DNA of 64,000 nt from Croceicoccus pelagius (GTDB taxonomy: Bacteria; Pseudomonadota; Alphaproteobacteria; Sphingomonadales; Sphingomonadaceae). Location of the stretch: contig NZ_LYWY01000039.1 in the NCBI RefSeq assembly GCF_001661915.1, forward strand, positions 248,001-312,000, in the 5' to 3' direction. This document shows, one piece after another, positions 7,814 to 15,699 of this stretch (position 1 is the stretch's first letter; each line of letters begins with the position of its first letter). The notes beneath the pieces are model-generated. The model made no database searches, was not told the DNA's origin, and saw only the letters and a list, made by a program, of their open reading frames with translations. Both the position numbers and the translations under genes were made by a program.

Positions 7814-8428
7814 TTAGCGGCAATCCTCGACCACGCGGGCGATCTCCGGCCAGCTCGGCAGGTAGAGCGTCGAGAGGCCCGGAACCTGCACCGCGATCCG
7901 GCCCCGGCTGAAGATCATCGCGTCGAGAACCGGGTCGTAGGGCTGCAGCGTCGCGACGGTGTAAGGCGTCGGGTTCGGCACCGCGCCTGCGGGCAGGGTG
8001 CGGTCCGCCTCGGTCGTGGTAACATGCATCGAAGTCGCGCCCGAATTGGTGCCGGCGCGCCACAGCTTCACCTGCCGGTTCGCCGGTTCGCAGGCGACGA
8101 TGAAGCGCGCATCGCCATTCGCCTCGCCGAAAATGGCACGCGTCGCGGTGCCGCTGCTGACATATTGCCAGTCGCCCGCCGTCAGGGGCGCGTCCATCCA
8201 ACTGGCGGGCGGCTGGGCTGCGGGCGGCGGGGTCGGTGTGGGCGTTGGGGCAGGTGCCGGGGGCGGCGCCGAGACCGGCTCGGGCGCGGGTGGCACGCAA
8301 GAAGCAAGGCCAAGCCCCGTCGCGGCGACGGCAGAGCCCATGAGCAGCCACGTCCGGCGCATCGCCTTGCGGGCAATGCTCTTGCGCTGGGTTTCGGGAA
8401 GGGCGGGCACGTCGTCGCTTGGCGTCAT
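7814..8428 (-). CDS. Proline-rich putative lipoprotein
   Basis: 204-residue protein. After a short cytoplasmic start comes MRRTWLLMGSAVAATGLGLASC, a lipoprotein-type signal with lipobox LASC. A Pro/Ala/Thr linker (about residues 48-78) follows, then a globular domain with WMDAPLTAGDWQYVS, IVACEPANRQVKLWR and a C-terminal YLPSWPEIARVVEDCR with two Cys. The start could instead be the internal MRRTW, which fits a lipoprotein signal better. It belongs to a sphingomonad envelope-protein type of unknown function. It is divergent from tlyA. Confidence 0.75.
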   Translation of the reverse strand: MTPSDDVPALPETQRKSIARKAMRRTWLLMGSAVAATGLGLASCVPPAPEPVSAPPPAPAPTPTPTPPPAAQPPASWMDAPLTAGDWQYVSSGTATRAIFGEANGDARFIVACEPANRQVKLWRAGTNSGATSMHVTTTEADRTLPAGAVPNPTPYTVATLQPYDPVLDAMIFSRGRIAVQVPGLSTLYLPSWPEIARVVEDCR

Positions 8429-8503
8429 GCGCGCGTTATGCGAAGGGCTGGCCTTGTACTCAAGCCCCTTGACGCCAAACCGGTTTTCCTTTTCGCCCGT
8501 CCG

Positions 8504-9262
8504 ATGATCAAGCCACCTGCCAGCAAGCCGAAAAAGCAGCGCGTGGACCAGATGCTGGTCGAACGCGGGCTCGTCGAAAGCCGCAGCCGCGCTCAGGCCC
8601 TGATCATGGCGGGCACGGTCTTCACTGGCGAGACGAAGGTGGCCAAGGCCGGGCAGCAGCTTTCCGAAGACGCGCCGCTCGAAGTGCGCGGGCGCGATCA
8701 CCCCTGGGTCAGCCGCGGCGGCATCAAGCTGGCCCACGCCATCGACGAATTCGGCCTCGACCCCAAGGGCGCGACCGCGATGGACATCGGCAGTTCGACC
8801 GGCGGGTTCACCGATGTCCTGCTGCAAAGGGGCGCAGATCACGTTTTTGCCGTCGATTCGGGCACGAACCAGCTCGCATGGAAACTGCGCCAGGACGAAC
8901 GTGTGACGGTGCTGGAACAGACCAGCGCCCGCATCCTGACCGCCGAACACATCGACCGCCCCTGCAACTGGGTGGTCTGCGACGCCAGCTTCATCGGGCT
9001 GGCCAAGGTTCTCGAAGTGCCGCTCGCGCTCGCCGCACCGAATGCGACGCTCGTCGCTCTCATCAAGCCGCAGTTCGAGGTGGGCCGCAATGAGGTCGGC
9101 AAGGGCGGCGTGGTGCGCGATCCCGCGCTGCACGAGCGGGTCTGCGGCGAAGTGACCGACTGGCTGGAAACGATCGGCTGGACCGTGAAGGGCCTGACGA
9201 CCAGCCCGATCACCGGACCGGAAGGCAATGTCGAGTTTCTCGTGTGGGCGGAACGCGGCTGA
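8504..9262 (+). CDS. tlyA: TlyA-family rRNA 2'-O-methyltransferase
   Basis: 252-residue protein with an N-terminal S4 RNA-binding domain (QRVDQMLVERGLVESRSRAQALIMAG) and an FtsJ-like methyltransferase domain carrying the SAM motif MDIGSSTGGFTDVLLQRGA, the acidic VVCDASFIGL and the LIKPQFE motif. TlyA proteins 2'-O-methylate 16S and/or 23S rRNA cytidines, which affects capreomycin sensitivity in mycobacteria. The older 'hemolysin' name is misleading. Start ATG 8504 gives a normal N-terminus. Confidence 0.9.
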   Translation: MIKPPASKPKKQRVDQMLVERGLVESRSRAQALIMAGTVFTGETKVAKAGQQLSEDAPLEVRGRDHPWVSRGGIKLAHAIDEFGLDPKGATAMDIGSSTGGFTDVLLQRGADHVFAVDSGTNQLAWKLRQDERVTVLEQTSARILTAEHIDRPCNWVVCDASFIGLAKVLEVPLALAAPNATLVALIKPQFEVGRNEVGKGGVVRDPALHERVCGEVTDWLETIGWTVKGLTTSPITGPEGNVEFLVWAERG

Positions 9263-9283
9263 CCCTTCGCGCGTTCAGGTGGC

Positions 9284-9787
9284 ATGGACACCCAGATCGC
9301 ATCCCCCGACACATCCCGCTCGGTCCTTAAATGGGCCATTCTGACCGTTCCCGTCGTCGTCGTTCTGGGCCTCCTGTCCGGCTGGGCCTCGGGCTCTGGC
9401 GGGGACGGGGAATGGTTCACCTCGCTCGTGAAGCCCGACATCTTCCCGCCGCCCTACCTGTTCGGCGTGGTCTGGACGATCCTCTATGTCCTCATGGGTT
9501 TCTCCCTCGCCTTCGTACTGGCCGCACCCGCCACGCCCTTCAAGCGGTTTGCCGTGACGATTTTCGCGGTGCAGCTGGTGGTGAACGTGCTGTGGTCGCC
9601 AATCTTCTTCAGCGCGCACCTGATCGCCTTTGCCTTCTTCTGGATCGTATTGCTGATCGTGCTGGTGATGGCGACGATGGCCTATTTCGCGCGGGTCAGC
9701 CGCACGGCGATGCTGCTGCTCGTACCTTACCTTGCGTGGATATGCTTTGCCGCGGTGCTGAACCTGCGATTCTGGCAGTTGAACTGA
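9284..9787 (+). CDS. tspO: TspO/MBR family protein
   Basis: 167-residue membrane protein with five hydrophobic segments and the TspO signatures WFTSLVKPDIFPPPYLFGVVWTILYVLMG, NVLWSPIFF and the C-terminal PYLAWICFAAVLNLRFWQLN. The family binds tetrapyrroles and cholesterol-like ligands and in Rhodobacter modulates pigment gene expression in response to oxygen. Its job here is not shown by context. It lies 21 nt after tlyA and 26 nt before ubiK, so the three may be co-transcribed. Confidence 0.9.
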   Translation: MDTQIASPDTSRSVLKWAILTVPVVVVLGLLSGWASGSGGDGEWFTSLVKPDIFPPPYLFGVVWTILYVLMGFSLAFVLAAPATPFKRFAVTIFAVQLVVNVLWSPIFFSAHLIAFAFFWIVLLIVLVMATMAYFARVSRTAMLLLVPYLAWICFAAVLNLRFWQLN

Positions 9788-9813
9788 TCAGTTATCGGGG
9801 CCACATAGGAACC

Positions 9814-10122
9814 ATGCAGAGCGACAATCCCCGTATCTCGGACATCACCCGCATGTTCACCGCAGCCGCCGGCACCTTTGCCGGCATGGCGCAGGAATCG
9901 GCCGAAGCCGCCCGCGAACGCTTGAAAGAAGCGCTGGGCGGCATGGACTTCGTCAGCCGCGAGGAATTCGAGGCGGTGAAGGAAATGGCCGTGAAGGCGC
10001 GGGAAGAGAACGACAAGCTGGCGCAGCGCATCGCCACGCTTGAGGCGGAAGTCCTGCGCGCCGCATCGACGAAGGCGGCGGCGCGAAAGGGCGCGGCCAA
10101 GAAGGACGCTCCTGAGGGTTGA
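9814..10122 (+). CDS. ubiK: UbiK-type accessory factor (BMFP family)
   Basis: 102-residue, largely helical protein. An amphipathic N-terminal region (ISDITRMFTAAAGTFAGMAQESAEAARERLKEAL) is followed by the coiled-coil FVSREEFEAVKEMAVKAREENDKLAQRIATLEAEV and a Lys/Ala-rich tail. BMFP/UbiK proteins are membrane-associated trimers that assist the aerobic ubiquinone biosynthesis complex. Its last 12 codons are duplicated at 11078-11113 as part of a tandem duplication of the downstream gene. Confidence 0.85.
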   Translation: MQSDNPRISDITRMFTAAAGTFAGMAQESAEAARERLKEALGGMDFVSREEFEAVKEMAVKAREENDKLAQRIATLEAEVLRAASTKAAARKGAAKKDAPEG

Positions 10123-10163
10123 GGACTAAAGATTTGGGTAGCCGTGCACGGCAGCTACACTCA

Positions 10164-11006
10164 TCATCCGCCCAGCTTCATCCCGATTTCAACGCGATAA
10201 CTCGCAATCGGTTCTCCCGCCTCGTCGAGGGCAGGTGAGAAGGGGGCCTTTTGCCTGATCCGGCCGCACACGCGTTCGCTTTCCTTTTCGCTCAGGAAAT
10301 TGGAGAGGATCTTGCAATCGGTGACCCGTCCGTCCGCACCGATCAGAACCCTGATCGGTGAAGGCACGCCGGCAGGATGGCCGGAAGCCTTGACGAGCGG
10401 TGTCGAGAGATAAAAGCCATCAGTCTCGGCAGCACGTGACAATTTGCGCTGGGCCAGTGGGTCCAGACCCCACGATGCTACAAGATCGTCCGCGCACTTG
10501 TTCAACGCATCGAGGGCCGGAGCCATCGGACCGGTCTTTAGCCGCAGCACCGGATCAAGCTTGCCACCAAAGGTAAGTTCGCTGGCGTCTCCGATCGTTT
10601 TCAGTTTCGACGGACTGGTGTCGGCCTTACCCTCCAGATAGGGCGTCCAAAGCGACGTCATCGCGAAAAATCCACGAACGCCGTCTGCATTGCTTGTTGC
10701 AAAGACAAAGTCGAGCGTGTGCGCCGGCACGTCATCGCGCCAGCGTACGTCCACGGACGGGCCGACTTCCTCGATCGGCTCCCCCGCAAGGCGCATTGTC
10801 ACGTTGCTTCCCTGATCGAACGTCTCGATCTGCATTACGACCGGTCCCGCCCCGCTCTTGAATACGCCGGTCAACGCACAACTATTGTCGCGGTAATCGA
10901 CCGACCAAGGCGCAGACGGTTCGAGCAAAACCGGCTGGTCTTCGGCAAATGCAGGATTCGACACGGCCAGTGACAGAAGCCCGGCCCCCATGAAAAGTTT
11001 CTTCAT
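10164..11006 (-). CDS. Secreted protein with TonB-C-like terminal domain (paralogue A)
   Basis: 280 residues: signal peptide MKKLFMGAGLLSLAVSNPAFA, a lineage-specific middle region with several Cys (NSCALTGVF, LNKCADDLVASWGLDP) and a C-terminal module IRVLIGADGRVTDCKIL, then CGRIRQKAPFSPALDEAG. This last module is the TonB C-terminal fold as found in many sphingomonad exported proteins. There is no inner-membrane anchor or proline spacer, so it is not a classical TonB. It is the tandem paralogue of the gene at 11124-12044. Function unknown. Confidence 0.75.
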   Translation of the reverse strand: MKKLFMGAGLLSLAVSNPAFAEDQPVLLEPSAPWSVDYRDNSCALTGVFKSGAGPVVMQIETFDQGSNVTMRLAGEPIEEVGPSVDVRWRDDVPAHTLDFVFATSNADGVRGFFAMTSLWTPYLEGKADTSPSKLKTIGDASELTFGGKLDPVLRLKTGPMAPALDALNKCADDLVASWGLDPLAQRKLSRAAETDGFYLSTPLVKASGHPAGVPSPIRVLIGADGRVTDCKILSNFLSEKESERVCGRIRQKAPFSPALDEAGEPIASYRVEIGMKLGG

Positions 11007-11123
11007 GACAGCAGGTTAGGCGAGGCTGATGTAATAGGTCAAACCCCTGCGCGCTTGCCAGCCGCGCCTATGCCCGCAAGACCCCGGACAAGAAAGACGC
11101 GCCGGAGGGCTGAGATTACGGCC

Positions 11124-12044
11124 TTATGGGAGGCGGTAGAACATTGTCTGAAAATAGACGCCGGTTATCGGATTTCCGTCGGCGTCAAGCGCGGGGGTGA
11201 ACTTGCCGTACCGTCGCCATTTCCTGCAAGTGAAGTCGGCTAGGCTTTTTGATGCGAGGTTCCGTGTGACTCGGCAGTCAGCAGGTTTTCCTTTTTCGTC
11301 GATGATGAGCATGAACGTTACGTCGCCCTGTTCGTCGTTCCTTAACGCTGTTGTATCGTATTCGTTGAGTACGTCACTCCGCCATTTGTCCAAGTCGAGC
11401 GTGGCAACAGGGCGTGAGCGGTTTCGCAGCGTGACTGGGTCGACTCCCATCTCGGTTATGAGATTGTCGAGACATGACCGGAGCGCGTTGAAAGGTGCTT
11501 TCAAACTACCGGTCATGTAAGCGATGTCCGCACCGGTTTCATCCGTTAGAAACAACCCCTCGACGCTAGCCTCGGTTGTCATACGCTCTGCCTCGTTCCG
11601 ATAGCCTTCCGCCGAAGGATTATCGGTCAATCCCGCAACATTGTGACCAAGCCCGGCTTCGAACATCAGTCCGGTTCCTGTTTCGAACGCGATCGGTATG
11701 ACCTTACCTACCTCCTGAGCCGAAGCCGCCTCCGACCAACGGAACTTTAATCCCTTGCTGTCGGGATCGCTTGGATAGACGAGCACGTCGAAGCCCGCCT
11801 TGTTTGGAGATGGCGCAGCGAATTCGAGCGTTGATTTCTCCTCACCCTCGCCGAAAGTGGCCCAGAGCCTGCAGCTGCTGTCGGCATAGTCCATGACCCA
11901 TTTAGATGACTGCTCGAGCTTTACCGGCTCTGCCGACGCGGCGGAGGCAATGCCTGTCGCGACCATGCCCAGCGCGGTGGCAAGCGCTTTGGTTCTCATT
12001 GAGTTCGGTTGTTTGGGCGATGCCCCTATGAAAAGCTTCTTCAT
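11124..12044 (-). CDS. Secreted protein with TonB-C-like terminal domain (paralogue B)
   Basis: 306 residues, paralogous to A through LEQSSKWVMDYADSSCRL, LRSCLDNLITEMGVDPVTLRNRSRP and the C-terminal IIDEKGKPADCRV with FTPALDADGNPI. The N-terminus begins with the same MKKLF as A, but a second Met and a complete signal peptide (MRTKALATALGMVATGIASA) start at residue 16 (11999), so the true start may be 11999. The region looks less GC-biased than its neighbours. It is divergent from recO. Confidence 0.7.
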   Translation of the reverse strand: MKKLFIGASPKQPNSMRTKALATALGMVATGIASAASAEPVKLEQSSKWVMDYADSSCRLWATFGEGEEKSTLEFAAPSPNKAGFDVLVYPSDPDSKGLKFRWSEAASAQEVGKVIPIAFETGTGLMFEAGLGHNVAGLTDNPSAEGYRNEAERMTTEASVEGLFLTDETGADIAYMTGSLKAPFNALRSCLDNLITEMGVDPVTLRNRSRPVATLDLDKWRSDVLNEYDTTALRNDEQGDVTFMLIIDEKGKPADCRVTRNLASKSLADFTCRKWRRYGKFTPALDADGNPITGVYFQTMFYRLP

Positions 12045-12129
12045 GACAGCAGGTTAGGCGAGGGTGCGATAAAAGGTCAAACACCTGTACGCTTGCCAGC
12101 CGCGCCTATGCCCGCCACATCCGTAGTCC

Positions 12130-12738
12130 ATGGAAATCCGCGCCCCCGCCATCGTCTGCGCCAGCCGTGCCCACGGTGAGACCGCGGCTATCGCGCGGGT
12201 GTTCACGCGCGAATTCGGGATGCTGGCGGGCTATGTCGCGGGCGCGCGGGGCAGGCGGATGCGGCCCGTGCTGATCCCCGGAAACGTGGTCGAGGCGGAT
12301 CTTCGCTCACGCTCGGCCAGCCAGTTGCCGTTCCTGAAACTCGAACTCGTCACCAGCCGCGGGCCCTGGCTGACAGAGCCTTTGCCCGCTGCCGCCATCG
12401 GCTGGGCGACTACGCTGGCAGCAACGGTCCTGCCCGAACACAATCCCTATCCTGCGCTGCACGATGCGCTTTCCGGCTTGCTGGAGGCGATATGCAATGC
12501 GCCGTCGGCGCGGATGTGGGCGCTGGCCATGGCGAAGTACGAAGTGCTGACCTTGCGCGAACTGGGTTTCGGCGGGGGCGAGATGCCTCCGGTGGCGGAG
12601 AACTGGGACGAAATTCTCGGTATTCTGGACAGCAGCGGGCGGCAATTATCCCGCAGGCTGCTTGCAGATCGCCGCACGAATGTTATGGGCGCGCGCGAAG
12701 TCATGATGCAGCGGCTCGCCCGGATCTCCGGCGGCTGA
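12130..12738 (+). CDS. recO: DNA repair protein RecO
   Basis: 202 residues. The N-terminal OB-fold has the family pattern IVCASRAHGETAAIARVFTREFGMLAGYVAGARGRRMRP, and the helical C-terminal half has KYEVLTLRELGFG. RecO works with RecF/RecR to load RecA at gaps. It is shorter than E. coli RecO (242), and the Cys residues of a zinc site are absent, as in related sphingomonads. It is divergent from paralogue B, with which it shares the duplicated promoter segment. Confidence 0.85.
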   Translation: MEIRAPAIVCASRAHGETAAIARVFTREFGMLAGYVAGARGRRMRPVLIPGNVVEADLRSRSASQLPFLKLELVTSRGPWLTEPLPAAAIGWATTLAATVLPEHNPYPALHDALSGLLEAICNAPSARMWALAMAKYEVLTLRELGFGGGEMPPVAENWDEILGILDSSGRQLSRRLLADRRTNVMGAREVMMQRLARISGG

Positions 12739-12777
12739 GCCTGCTGCCTCGCTTAAGAGCATCGAAAGGCACAGCAC

Positions 12778-13833
12778 ATGAAGATCGCGGTTTTCCCCGG
12801 CGACGGTATCGGCCCCGAAGTCACGGCACAGGCGCTGCGCGTGCTCGATGCCCTGCCGCTTCAGGTCTCTCTGCTCGAAGGCGACGTTGGCGGGATCGCC
12901 TACAAGCGCCACGGCCATCCGCTGCCGGATGAAACGCTGGTCGCCGCGAATGAGGCCGATGCGATCCTGTTCGGTGCGGTCGGCGATTTCGATTGCGATA
13001 ATCTGGAACGTCATCTGCGCCCCGAACAGGCAATTCTCGGCCTGCGCCGCGAATTGAACCTGTTTGCCAACCTGCGCCCTGCCAAGGTGTTCGAAGGGCT
13101 AGAGCATACCAGTGCGCTGAAGCCGGAGATTGCGGGCGCCATCGACCTTTTGATCGTGCGCGAACTGAACGGCGACGTCTATTTCGGCGAAAAAGGCATG
13201 CGCACGACCGACGCGGGCCTGCGCCAGGGCTATGACATCATGTCCTATGACGAATCCGAAGTGCGCCGCATCGCCGTCGCCGGTTTCGAAGCCGCGCAGA
13301 AGCGCCGAGGCCGCCTGTGCAGCGTCGACAAGGCCAACGTGCTGGAAACCAGCCAGCTGTGGCGCGATGTCGTGATCGAAACGCACGCCGATTTCCCCGA
13401 CGTGGAACTGACCCACATGTACGTCGACAACGCGGCGATGCAGTTGGTGAAGAATCCGGGCCAGTTCGACGTCGTCGTCACCGGCAATCTGTTCGGCGAC
13501 ATCCTGTCGGACCAGGCCTCGATGTGCGTCGGTTCGATCGGCCTGCTGGCAAGCGCCTCGCTGGGCGAGCGCAAGACCGATTACGGCACTTTCGGCCTTT
13601 ACGAACCGATCCACGGCAGCGCCCCCGACATCGCGGGCAAGGGCATTGCCAATCCGATGGCGACCGTCCTTAGCCTTGCCGAACTGCTGCGCCACTCGCT
13701 GGGACAGGAAGAACTGGCAAAGCGCGTCGAGAACGCGGTTGCCAAGACGCTGGCCGATGGTATCCGTGGCGGCGATCTTGGTGGGGATTCGAATTGCGCC
13801 GAAATCGGTGACGCAATCTTAACGCGCCTTTGA
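12778..13833 (+). CDS. leuB: 3-isopropylmalate dehydrogenase
   Basis: 351-residue decarboxylating dehydrogenase of leucine biosynthesis. It shows [11 protein letters not shown] at the N-terminus, the [14 protein letters not shown] and [11 protein letters not shown] segments, and the metal/substrate-binding [34 protein letters not shown], then [20 protein letters not shown]. It lies 39 nt after recO and no other leucine genes are adjacent. Confidence 0.95.
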   Translation: MKIAVFPGDGIGPEVTAQALRVLDALPLQVSLLEGDVGGIAYKRHGHPLPDETLVAANEADAILFGAVGDFDCDNLERHLRPEQAILGLRRELNLFANLRPAKVFEGLEHTSALKPEIAGAIDLLIVRELNGDVYFGEKGMRTTDAGLRQGYDIMSYDESEVRRIAVAGFEAAQKRRGRLCSVDKANVLETSQLWRDVVIETHADFPDVELTHMYVDNAAMQLVKNPGQFDVVVTGNLFGDILSDQASMCVGSIGLLASASLGERKTDYGTFGLYEPIHGSAPDIAGKGIANPMATVLSLAELLRHSLGQEELAKRVENAVAKTLADGIRGGDLGGDSNCAEIGDAILTRL

Positions 13834-13868
13834 TAAATTAGCGAAAATTCATCTGGCTGGGGGGCCGC

Positions 13869-14288
13869 ATGAAATTTGGTTTCGGTGCGTCTGGAACGGA
13901 CGCGACAGACAAGCGGCCTTGCACCCTGTGCGGGCTGGAAATGATCTATCTGATCGGGATTCCGCTGGGAATCTGGATGTCCTCTTCAGACATGTGGCTC
14001 TATCCGGCGGTGAACTTCACGCTCGTCGCGCTTGTCGTTCTCACGGTGACGCGGCTGCGCTGGGCGCTGTCGTGGCTGCTGCTTTCGGCGGCGTGCATCG
14101 GGTTTCTGATCTTCGTGCCGATGGGGGCGATGTTCCAGTTTTCGCGGTTTACCGGCAATTCGATGGCTTACATGCGGTTTGCGCTGATCATGTTCATGGG
14201 TTCTGCGACGCTGATCCTCCTGTGGATGCCGTCCACCACGCGCTGGCTGCGTGCAAGGGGAGGGCGTTTCGCCAACGTGTTGCTCTGA
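13869..14288 (+). CDS. Hypothetical membrane protein with a CxxC motif
   Basis: 139 residues with four hydrophobic segments. The N-terminal cytoplasmic part contains KRPCTLCGLE. Not recognised as a named family. It sits between leuB and the GT2-GtrA gene (46 nt before the latter), so a role with that membrane glycosyltransferase is possible but not shown. Confidence 0.6.
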   Translation: MKFGFGASGTDATDKRPCTLCGLEMIYLIGIPLGIWMSSSDMWLYPAVNFTLVALVVLTVTRLRWALSWLLLSAACIGFLIFVPMGAMFQFSRFTGNSMAYMRFALIMFMGSATLILLWMPSTTRWLRARGGRFANVLL

Positions 14289-14333
14289 CGTCCGGCTGGA
14301 CTGGGCGCGCGTTTACGGCGATGGACTGCAAAG

Positions 14334-15434
14334 ATGCTGAAACTCGCCGTCATTCTCCCGACATTCAACGAACGTGACAACCTCGCCTCGCTGGTAAAGC
14401 GCATGGCTGCCTCGCTTGACGGTGCTTTGGGCATCGGGGGGTGGGAAGCGATCTTCGTTGACGACGATTCGCAGGACGGCACCGCGGAAGAAGCGCGGAC
14501 CCTGTCGCGCGCCGACCACCGCGTTCGCGTGATCCAGCGCATCGGCCGGCGCGGCCTTGCCAGTGCCGCGATCGAGGGGATGATGGCGACTGCTGCGCCC
14601 TATGTCGCGGTGATGGATGCCGATCATCAGCATGACCCCGCGCTGCTGCCGCTGATGGTGCAGGCGCTGGAGACCGGAGAGGCGGATGTCTGCGTCGCCA
14701 GCCGTTTTGCGCCCGGGGCCAGCATGGCCGACTGGAACCGCCCCGACCGTGAGAAGCAGTCCGAACTCGCCAACCGCATCGCCCGCAAGCTGACCGGTGT
14801 CGAACTGTCCGACCCGATGAGCGGCTATTTCATGATGCCTGCGCACACGCTTCGCGATGTCGCGCCGCGGCTTTCGGGAATCGGGTTCAAGATCCTGCTC
14901 GACATCCTCTCGACGTCGGAGCGCAAGTTGACGGTCAAGGAATTCCCGCTGTCGTTCGCGGCGCGGGCCGCAGGAGAATCCAAGCTGGACCAGGCAATCG
15001 CGTTCGAATTCCTCGTCGGTCTGTATGACAAGACGCTGGGCCGGTTCATCCCGACGCGGTTCGCCCTGTTCGGCACGATCGGCGCGCTGGGCGTGGTGGT
15101 GCACCTTGCCGTGCTGTGGCTGCTCTACAAGATGTTCGGGACGGGGTTCCTTTACGGCCAGATCGGCGCGGTGATCGCGGCGATGACGTTCAACTTCATC
15201 CTCAACAACGAACTGACTTACGCCGACAAGCGTATCCATTCGCTGGGCGGACTGGCCGTGGGCTGGCTCAAGTTCGCGCTGACCTGTTCTATCGGCGCTT
15301 TTGCCAATGTCGGTGTCGCAGAGGCGCTGGTCAGCCGCGGGGCCCATTGGGTACTGGCCGCGATTGCGGGTATCGTCATCGGGTCGGTGTGGAATTATGC
15401 CCTGTCGAGCCGGTTCGTCTGGGGCCGGTTCTAG
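14334..15434 (+). CDS. Family 2 glycosyltransferase fused to a GtrA domain
   Basis: 366 residues. Residues about 1-215 form a dolichol-phosphate-mannose-synthase-like GT2 domain (VILPTFNERDNL, FVDDDSQDGT, VMDADHQHDP, DPMSGYFMM). Residues about 235-360 are a GtrA-type membrane domain with four helices (RFALFGTIGALGVVVHLAVLWLLYK). Such proteins charge undecaprenyl- or dolichyl-phosphate with a hexose and may help flip it. A PMT-type transferase that would use such a donor is encoded just downstream on the other strand. Confidence 0.88.
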   Translation: MLKLAVILPTFNERDNLASLVKRMAASLDGALGIGGWEAIFVDDDSQDGTAEEARTLSRADHRVRVIQRIGRRGLASAAIEGMMATAAPYVAVMDADHQHDPALLPLMVQALETGEADVCVASRFAPGASMADWNRPDREKQSELANRIARKLTGVELSDPMSGYFMMPAHTLRDVAPRLSGIGFKILLDILSTSERKLTVKEFPLSFAARAAGESKLDQAIAFEFLVGLYDKTLGRFIPTRFALFGTIGALGVVVHLAVLWLLYKMFGTGFLYGQIGAVIAAMTFNFILNNELTYADKRIHSLGGLAVGWLKFALTCSIGAFANVGVAEALVSRGAHWVLAAIAGIVIGSVWNYALSSRFVWGRF

Positions 15435-15661
15435 ACTTCGGAAAACCTGCGCAGGCGCCGGGCGGTTCGGGCGGCCTTGTCCTTTTCAATCTCGTGGCAA
15501 TCGCTTTCGACCAGTTGATCGATCTGGTCCGCCGCACGCGCTAGCACGTTTTGCAGCGCGATCTTTTCCTGCTGCGAATTGGCAAGCGCGTGGCGCAACT
15601 CGTCCCTGCTTTTACAAGCGCTATCGTCAGGGCTTTGATCTGGTTGCGGGCAGTTCGTCAT
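15431..15661 (-). CDS. Small hypothetical coiled-coil protein
   Basis: 76 residues with a central helical, Gln/Ala/Glu-rich stretch (LRHALANSQQEKIALQNVLARAADQIDQLV) and a basic C-terminus. Its TAG stop overlaps the TAG of the convergent GT2-GtrA gene (CTAG). Not recognised. Its position 38 nt after the PMT-type gene suggests one transcript. Confidence 0.5.
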   Translation of the reverse strand: MTNCPQPDQSPDDSACKSRDELRHALANSQQEKIALQNVLARAADQIDQLVESDCHEIEKDKAARTARRLRRFSEV

Positions 15662-15699
15662 CTTGCCCGAATAATCGCCGAAACGCCCTCAGGTTCCGG

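Larger units (their letters stand above)
10087..12115. repeat. Tandem duplication: unit 1 10087-11077, unit 2 11078-12115
   Basis: Each unit contains the ubiK 3' end, a minus-strand secreted TonB-C gene and about 92 nt of its promoter region. The promoter copies (10986-11077 and 12024-12115) differ at only about ten positions by eye. At the junction (11077/11078) the recO-proximal sequence is joined to a copy of the last ubiK codons ending in DKKDAPEG-stop (11111-11113). The genes within have diverged far more than the promoters. Confidence 0.8.

Noticed and set aside
11055-11243. Small plus-strand gene between the TonB-C paralogues
   Set aside because: It is formed from the duplicated recO/ubiK junction and antisense of paralogue B; only a relic of the ubiK tail is recognisable, in another frame.
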